DNA from: Pomphorhynchus laevis
Taxonomy: Eukaryota; Acanthocephala; Palaeacanthocephala; Echinorhynchida; Pomphorhynchidae
Length of the DNA: 64,000 nucleotides
Assembly (NCBI GenBank): GCA_012934845.2
Contig: WNNJ02002039.1
Span: forward strand, 1-64,000
Reading direction: 5' to 3'
Made by a program: the position numbers and the translations under genes. The notes beneath the pieces are model-generated. The model was given only the letters and a program-made list of their open reading frames with translations. It did no database searches and had not been told where the DNA came from. Shown here piece by piece: positions 57,521-64,000 of this stretch (positions within the stretch are counted from its first letter, which is position 1; every line of letters starts with the position of its first letter).

Positions 57521-57701
57521 GAATTTATGTCTAGGACAATAAAAAACGTCGTCAACCTATCGACGGATCATTAATTAGCCAGTGATTTTGCTAATGATCA
57601 AATTTGATAAAGCAGTGCTGATTTAGCACTCCATTATGTTACTAGAATTGTTCTAGTACCTCTCACCCATGACTCGTGTATGTACCGTCTGCAAGTACTC
57701 C

Positions 57702-58037
57702 TCAGCAACCAGTAGTGGAAGGGATCTGAAACTGATGAGTCATTGTGATGACGAAACAGTACATGGTACTGTTATCGTTGTTCCGCCTTTGGCTTAAATG
57801 TTTGGTAACGTAATTCACGCGGAATGTTCTCACTCTCTTAAGAAAATCCATATATTTATATTTTTTACTTGATGGTTTAATTTTTGTTAGATATGCGTTA
57901 TAGTTATTATAACATATATATGTATATCTTTTTCCGAATATAAGATTAATTAAATTTTCTAACGCTTCTTTAATATTTGCTAAATCGGTAACGTTGTTAA
58001 CATACTCTTTGAGCTTAGATATCTGAAAACAGTTCAA
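57702..58037 (-). CDS. Unrecognised ORF
   Basis: A minus-strand frame of up to 111 codons. It can be read from a plausible acceptor (TTTTCAG at about 58030) as ISKLKEYVNNVTDLANIKEALENL, in part, and it continues as a basic, Tyr/Lys-rich peptide. No family is recognised. It overlaps, on the other strand, the hammerhead motif at 57732-57773. It may be element debris rather than a host exon. Confidence 0.25.
   Translation of the reverse strand: MNCFQISKLKEYVNNVTDLANIKEALENLINLIFGKRYTYICYNNYNAYLTKIKPSSKKYKYMDFLKRVRTFRVNYVTKHLSQRRNNDNSTMYCFVITMTHQFQIPSTTGC
57732..57773 (+). ncRNA. Hammerhead ribozyme motif 1
   Basis: The core CTGATGA (57732-57738) is followed by a 5-bp stem II (GTCAT/ATGAC, loop TGTG) and GAA at 57753-57755. 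A perfect 7-bp stem III follows (ACAGTAC/GTACTGT, loop ATG), and U at 57773 is in the cleavage position. The A15.1-U16.1 pair is present. Stem I is poorly paired (only GGAA/UUCC and GAU/AUC at a distance), so activity is uncertain. Hammerheads of this kind are known from Penelope-like element terminal repeats. The adjacent Penelope fragment is on the opposite strand. Confidence 0.7.
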
Positions 58038-58115
58038 CCAGACTTACAATTTATTGTTTATGCATTTTAATTTTTTAAATTATAGAAATTTCACAGCCCT
58101 AAATATTATATATAT

Positions 58116-58907
58116 ATGGATCATGATATATTGAGCCGTACTCTTTCTGATTCTGATTTTGACATTAAACATATTGGAATTACTTGTGATGGTTGCAGTA
58201 CATCACAATTCAACGGATTAAGATATAAATGTCTAAGATGCTATGATAAGGACTTTTGTGCCAGTTGCGTATCACGTGGTATTAACATAGCAGAGCACAC
58301 CGATACACATGCTCTTCAAGTCATACCGTGTTTATATCTTCATAGATATTTTTATCCGTGGTATGTACAGAACAATCGTATTATTGTCGATCAGCACAAA
58401 GTCGAAACCAGCAGATTGCATGATGCAAATGAAATTATTTCCTTGCAAAAGAGAATAAGTGTGCCAACTGATTCCGAGTCAAACGTTTCCAGCATACCAG
58501 TTCAACTTTATTCACTTTCGTGTCCGTATTGTTCTCCAAATAGTGGTTTTAATTTGATTTCTTTAATACAACATATTGAAATTACACACAAGGAAATAAC
58601 TAATGATGACAATGATGACACTCCTGAAGTCATATGTCCTGTTTGCATATCATCAGATGGATATAATAATAACAGAATGAAATATCTTAAAAGTCATTTA
58701 CTGGATCATTTAACATCGGAACAGAAACTTACTCTCGAACATAATTTAAATGATAATAAAAACGGAAATGTGGAAAATGGAACAAATTCTATTTCGCCAA
58801 ATTTAACGGTCGATGCTGATTTATCTGCTCTTAAAAAGGAATCAAGTATAAATTCCTTTAGCAATATGCCTCTAGTTCGTAAGCTTCTTGGAACGGAAAC
58901 AAAATAA
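58116..58907 (+). CDS. KCMF1-like ZZ and Di19 zinc-finger protein (putative E3 ubiquitin ligase)
   Basis: 263 codons in a single exon. Residues 22-65 form a ZZ zinc finger (C24, C27, C39, C42, C48, C51, H61, H65; RYKCLRCYDKDFCASC). Residues about 134-198 form a Di19-type pair of C2H2 fingers (SCPYCSPNSGFN with H153/H158, then VICPVC with H194/H198). This order is that of KCMF1, which works with UBR4 in ubiquitin-dependent degradation. Spacing and sequence are much more diverged than in typical KCMF1 (usual start MSRHEGVSCD), and the protein is shorter (263 against about 380). It may be a lineage-specific paralog. The ATG at 58116 gives a 20-residue leader before the ZZ. Confidence 0.82.
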   Translation: MDHDILSRTLSDSDFDIKHIGITCDGCSTSQFNGLRYKCLRCYDKDFCASCVSRGINIAEHTDTHALQVIPCLYLHRYFYPWYVQNNRIIVDQHKVETSRLHDANEIISLQKRISVPTDSESNVSSIPVQLYSLSCPYCSPNSGFNLISLIQHIEITHKEITNDDNDDTPEVICPVCISSDGYNNNRMKYLKSHLLDHLTSEQKLTLEHNLNDNKNGNVENGTNSISPNLTVDADLSALKKESSINSFSNMPLVRKLLGTETK

Positions 58908-58998
58908 TACTCGCACCTTAAATATTTTTATTAAAAGTGGTTTTGGACGTGCTTGAGCAAAAAAATATAGGGTGTATTTTTTACCTAAAAGGTTATGG

Positions 58999-59004
58999 AA
59001 TAAA
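58999..59004 (+). terminator. Probable poly(A) signal of the KCMF1-like gene
   Basis: AATAAA lies 92 bp after the stop codon, within an AT-rich 3' UTR. No stronger signal is seen closer. Confidence 0.5.
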
Positions 59005-59210
59005 ATGTAAAATAATAATATAAACAAGTGAAACTATAAAGCAGATTCAAATTATCGTCAGCTAACAGACAAAGGACCGAAACGTAAATGTAAATATTGG
59101 ATCAACAGATGATAATAGTAACCAATTCTCATATGTAGCGTATGATGTTGTTTAGTCATTAATTGATTGATGTAACTGATTAATGCAATTGATTAATTAA
59201 CTGCTTATAA

Positions 59211-59490
59211 TACCTATCTCATTCTCTCTATACATAGAGAATTTCATGATGTTCCTGCTGATGTCTATTACAATAAAAAGAATTTACTGCATTGACTTCG
59301 AAAGCGAAAGCTACGTCATGCAATTAGCATATAGTGGATTCTTTCTGCTTTAATCTATATATAGTATGTTTTTCATGTGTATACATTGTATTGCTGCAAC
59401 TGATGAGGCTTTGTAAAGCTGAATCGGTATGCCGTCCTGCAGTGTTGACACATGAAATTCTTTATGTATAGAGAGAAGTAGATAGGTGTA
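59211..59490. mobile_element. Small inverted-repeat unit containing a hammerhead motif
   Basis: Bases 59211-59248 and 59451-59490 are inverted repeats of about 38-40 bp with few mismatches (CTCTCTATACATA and AGAATTTCATG conserved). The 280-bp unit has no ORF. It holds a hammerhead-like motif at 59391-59446 toward its right end. It could be a Penelope-type terminal-repeat remnant or a small non-autonomous element. A target duplication is not clear. Confidence 0.6.
59391..59446 (+). ncRNA. Hammerhead ribozyme motif 2 (degenerate)
   Basis: CTGATGA (59400-59406), then stem II GGCTTTGTAAAGCT (five to six pairs), GAA (59421-59423), stem III CGG-TATG-CCG and GUC with cleavage expected after 59436. 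Stem I pairs CTGCA of 59394-59398 with TGCAG of 59438-59442. It is extended by TTTCATGTGT (59371-59380) against ACACATGAAA (59448-59457). Two deviations (a mismatch at the first pair of stem I and U instead of A after GAA) suggest a decayed ribozyme. Confidence 0.55.
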
Positions 59491-61027
59491 ATAGACATTC
59501 CTGGTTGAATCAAATCTCTAATATATATTATATTTATTATTTACATATATATTTATATATTTACGGTGTTTCTTCTTTATATTAATAATATATAAATATG
59601 TACTCACATCTGATTCCCGAAGGGGAGTGATGCAGTATTAACTAAATCCAGAACATTTATTTTGTCTCCAGTCAACAAAGAGGGAAAATTTACAGCAAAC
59701 TATGTTGATAAAATATGTTCTGGATTTAGAAATTAGTTTCGACAGTGCAGGGAATATTTAGACAGACATTTACAGATAGCTCACATGGAAGCCAGCGTTT
59801 TTACAGCGCGAACTAAACATCCAAAAAGGATAAAAAGCAATATGATATTTAGCGAAGCACTTCGAATTGAAAGATGCTTATTTGTTTATTTAATTGACCA
59901 CCATTTTTATTTTGATAAAAAAGAATGACGTCGTCTAATAATAAAACAGATGTTATATTAAAAATATTCTATAAATTTATATATTTTTATATAATTAATT
60001 GAACTTAATGAGTTATTTGTTTGATTTGTTTCAGGTTCATATTGTGGCTTAGTTTGTTGTGCATTGAATTTTGTTATACTTTGTTGACAATTTGTTTGTA
60101 CAATTCATTTGATTTGATAGTTTCTTGTACAGGTATTTCTTCTTTGAAGTTTTTTTTAATGTTGTATGATAAGATTTTTATATAAAAACTTTTGCGTGTT
60201 ATGAAACTAAAGTTTCTGATGATAGCAGCAGCTATTGAAATATTGAACTGGGTCTTTTTATCGAATAATAGAAATTGTCGTTTCTTTGATTCTATATTAT
60301 AAATAAATTTCAAAATAATGCTATTATAATCATAATTTAATTTGGATCTGAAATGTTTCTTCTTTTTGTTCCATCTGTTAAATTTCTAACAATTCCGTAA
60401 CACCGTTTGAGAATAACCATGAATCGACTAAATCGATTTTGAGAGCTTCGATGGCCTCAAAGTTATTGTCATAACATTGATGGCCCCATTAACTTCAACA
60501 TTTGGATGTTGAAGTGCTCGTTGATGACTACAGTACCAAGTTGATAAAAACACTTGTAGATACATCACAAAAATAATTAGGGTTATGCATTCAAAGGGAA
60601 TTACAATTATTAATCAAAAAACTATTAGTGCCACGTTTATTGGATAAAATATTAATTATCTTAAACAATAATATCCTATTCAATCCGTACTGGCATTGCT
60701 TACATGAATACACGGTTTAGTGTTTTTATTAATTATCATAATTCTGTAATGAAATAAGACAAAAACGCGTATCCGAATATTACATTATTAAACTTTAATA
60801 AATAAATATTAGTAATACGAATATTAGCGAGCATATTCACAATGAAAATAAAATCAAAGAAATTGTAGACAGACATTTAAAATTTACAGAATATTTCATT
60901 TCACAATTCACTATATTTAAGTGTAAAACACGACATAATTAGAAAATATCAATTAAATCATTCTACTATGAGTCCATATTGCAGTTATATATGTGCATCA
61001 GTCATCGGCTATTGTTATGCAAATTGA
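59491..61027. other. Intergenic interval
   Basis: A 15-bp inverted repeat (CTAAATCCAGAACAT at 59642-59656, its complement at 59715-59729) flanks a 58-bp loop. A minus-strand frame of 79 codons (60313-60074), rich in Ile, Asn and Lys, has no recognised similarity. The part nearest 61027 would be the 3' UTR of the next gene. Confidence 0.5.
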
Positions 61028-63857
61028 TTAGCCGCGATGTAGTATTGAGGTCTGTGTAGCTTGTTTGAGTAAATCAAGGTCTGAAGTGCTTAGAAGCTCT
61101 GATCGAGAGCCGACATCCTTTATCAAAGTGGATAAAGCGTCCGAAACATCACGTACTGCTTTTAACAAAGGCTCCTGACATAAATAAATGAATATAATTT
61201 TTAGATATGTTACTTAAAAATTAACCAAAGTAATTGAATAGGCTTCTGTTGGCTTTTACAAAGTAAAATTCAAGCATTTTACATTTTAAAGTAAGTAGAA
61301 ATCACTTATTGATGTAAAATAAATACAAATATTATATATTTAAATTATATTAAATGTTAGTTTTATGCAGAAAATAACTGCTAAATAACCCGCTGCAAAA
61401 TAATATCATCACACCACAAAACTATCGTTTTTAAAGAAAACATAAATTTAAAAATTTAATTTTAATTTATTTAAATTTATTATAAATTTATATAGTTTAT
61501 TTAAATTTTTAAATTATTTAAATTAATTAAAAAGTTAAAAATTAATTTTAATTAAATTTTTTAATTGACTGCAAATTAATATTATCAACATTAAACTACT
61601 GTTTTCAAACGAAACAAATTTTAAATAAATTTCAATTCTAATTTATTTAAAAGATTAAAATTAATTTTCATAAATTAAATTTTATTTAATTCGACACATT
61701 TTAATTATTATTTTAATTATTAATAGATTAATAATTAAATTGTTTTTATAGATTGTTTAAAACAGATTTGTCATACTAGAATTGGAATTGCTATTTATCA
61801 ATTATTTAAAGCTTAATATATATATATATCATATAAATATATATCTTATATAAACTATGAGATATATAAATCAATGTAAACAAGATAACAATGACGTTTA
61901 ATTATCAACACTAAAAATAGTTAATTTAAATGGAACATCCAGCCAACACGGGGAAGAATAATTTATTTATGCAAATTCACCTATTGAAGTAACGTTTTGT
62001 ATTTTTAATAAATGCTTTGTAAATATTTATGTAATATTAATATATTATATTAACAAAATATATAATATAGTATTGTAATATTATGTAATAATATTAAATA
62101 ATATAACAAAATATAATATAGACATATAATATTTATGTAATTAAGATAAAATAATTATTTATCGTATAATAAAAAGTCGATAAATAAAGAACTTTAAATT
62201 TCTAACATTTTATGTTTATAAGTTTTGTCAATTATAAAATTATAATTACATTTTTTAAATAAAAAATTATAAAATAAATAATGATGCTTAATTTATAATA
62301 ATTTATAAATTATTATAAATTATAGAATCGAATACATCCGGCTGACATTTAAAGCGATATTTTTCAGACGGTACACGGCTAAATTATTAGTGCATCGATG
62401 AATTTACTGGTGGGGATTTAAGCGGATAATCTCTTTGAGCAAATTAGAAGCAATTCGCACAATAATTCTAATTCTGAATCAGAATACCATTTATCGGTCT
62501 AATTGGGTAAAATATTACCATCCTTCACCGGATACATATGCTGATCATTAATCAAATCAACTACTGTTTGGATAATCATGCTATTTGTTGTCGCACCAGC
62601 GGATATCTAAGATTTGAAATACCTCGTATTTGCATCAACAAAATTACTTTTAAAAATTCAACAGTTTCAAGGATAATATTCAAAAAAATATAAAAGAAGT
62701 TAGTTTGCTTGTTATATCAAAGACTGATACAAACAAATGGATTATTTACTCACCTATTTATTTGCCCTTTAATCTAATTTGTTGATACAATTAATCATTT
62801 AGATTATGTGCGTTAAAAATAAATAAAAAAAAACATAATTAATATTTTAACAGCAATTTAGACATAATGACTAAATATTTTACAATTTGTATGACAAATC
62901 GATTTAAACAGACCTGATCAGATACATTTTTACTTTCATCTTCTAAACTCAATATTGCGGTCAAACGTTCGATAGCATCCATTACAGGCTGACTTGCTTC
63001 TGCTGGAACAGAACAACGTAGCACTAGACTGCGGGTGTTTTCAATAAGTGATCTCGCAGTGTCGTAAACGTTTGTATTTATTAAAGGCTACAAAATAATT
63101 ATGCAAGACATAGATATACATATTACTTACATCATGGGAATTCGGTTGTTCTACCTCAAGCGGAAAAGTCACTAAAAGAAAATCAATTTTTATGAATAAT
63201 GCTTTCTTTTAATATAAACATAAAATAAAAGTTCGATTTGCTAGGCCATAACAATAACAAAACAATAACATACTGACAAATAAAATATAAAGTAACGGTA
63301 AACTATCATGATTCTTCCGGACTATTACCATTTTTAAAATTGGAAGAAATATAAAGGAAAATTACTTTCTACAAATCATCTGATAAAAATCCGGTGCGTA
63401 AATGTTTGCAATTTGCTATAATGTTAATATTTAAAACATATAATACAATTAATTTAATTTAATTCAATTTACACATGATCTTTCACACCAGATTAATTGT
63501 GGTGTAACTAACTTGGCGTTTGTAACAATTTTACATTGAAAATTGTTCTTTTTTAAATAAAAACATTTCTAATGAAGATGTTTCGTTTAGATTAATTGAA
63601 GAAAATACAATTGATGGTTATAAATTCAAACCTCTTTCAGTTGAAAGTTTGGGCGTAGTTGTTGTAATGTTAGTTTGACAGTACTCCACGCTGTTTATAG
63701 GAGTTGAAGTTCTTGGTGCGTTAGATTTGTTTTCTTTTTGCGATTTCTTCAAATTTCCCTTCGTTGAAAAGCAATTATCGGCGATTTTAATTATATCGGA
63801 AAGAAGCTCATCGTTAATTTCACGGCAACGTTCTTTGTACTTTACAATTTGATCGTT
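61028..63857 (-). CDS. Unrecognised helical protein, last four coding exons
   Basis: Exons on the minus strand: 63857-63632, 63171-63131, 63087-62914 and 61174-61028 (stop TAA 61030-61028). Phases agree at every junction (1, 0, 0), with donors GTTTGA, GTAAGT and GTCTGT and acceptors TTTCAG, TTTTAG, TTGTAG and TGTCAG. The peptide begins NDQIVKYKERCREIND and continues with a Ser/Thr/Asn-rich linker. It ends in amphipathic helices (NVYDTARSLIENTRSLVL, PVMDAIERLTAILS, PLLKAVRDVSDALSTLIKDV). The C-terminus looks like a helical bundle, loosely of the focal-adhesion-targeting kind, but I cannot name the family. The first listed exon may start 16 bases earlier at an alternative acceptor. The large intron (61175-62913) is AT-rich and empty of genes. 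Confidence 0.75.
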
Positions 63858-64000
63858 CTGAAAAAATGCTTTTCTGGAAATAATAGTTGCATTTTAATGA
63901 CATTATTTAATCGTTCAATTAAATGAATCAATTATAAACAACAATACGAATCTAATCATTTAATTTGAAATATACTTTTTGATTTATAGAAATCTATCTA
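63858..64000. other. Intron or upstream region of the unrecognised gene
   Basis: A second good acceptor (TATTTCCAG) lies near 63874, 16 bases upstream of the one used in the gene model. No further exon is visible before the window ends. Confidence 0.4.

Noticed and set aside
60074-60313. A 79-codon minus-strand ORF near the unrecognised gene.
   Set aside because: Composition is dominated by Ile, Asn and Lys as expected from AT-rich DNA. No splice context or motif supports it.

Overview
This is animal nuclear DNA, most likely from an arthropod, although no sequence here fixes the species. The evidence is AT-rich intergenic DNA, spliced genes with short introns (one is 45 bp), and a dense load of non-LTR retrotransposons, two LTR retrotransposons and Penelope-like debris. 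Few host genes are visible. They are the first two coding exons of an ANP32-type leucine-rich nuclear protein (1947-2348, minus), a divergent single-exon KCMF1-like ZZ/Di19 zinc-finger gene (58116-58907, plus), and the last four exons of an unrecognised helical protein (61028-63857, minus).

The rest is a layered graveyard of mobile elements. From 4.4 to 15 kb there are L2-like LINE copies (A, B, C and a 3' fragment) and an older CR1-like copy (D), with B inserted into D. From 15.6 to 18.2 kb lies a Jockey-like LINE (K1). From 22 to 35 kb a CR1-like LINE (E) is split by an L2-like LINE (F) that carries a 13-bp minisatellite ahead of its first ORF. Two more L2-like copies follow: G (inverted) and H. 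From 35.4 to 46.2 kb a second Jockey-like copy (K2) and an LTR retrotransposon (L) are fused, and a chimeric 1944-bp piece spanning their junction is present three times in exact tandem. From 47.3 to 53 kb another L2-like copy (J) is split by a young, whole-looking Ty3/Gypsy element of the CsRn1/Kabuki type (M). M has 98-bp LTRs, a perfect 5-bp target duplication and a primer-binding region complementary to its own predicted transcript start. From 54.4 to 59.5 kb there are a 300-bp tandem array cut from a reverse transcriptase, a Penelope-like fragment with GIY-YIG traces, and two hammerhead-ribozyme motifs, one of them inside an inverted-repeat unit.

Three observations stand out. The L2-like copies share a 3' terminal hairpin whose stem is kept while its loop varies, which fits a recognition element for the reverse transcriptase. 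Pairs of copies share the same inactivating change (A with B, F with G), so broken copies were themselves multiplied. Possible self-priming in M and the two hammerheads are the most unusual functional signals. Most short ORFs in this window are shadows or repeat artefacts and are left out.
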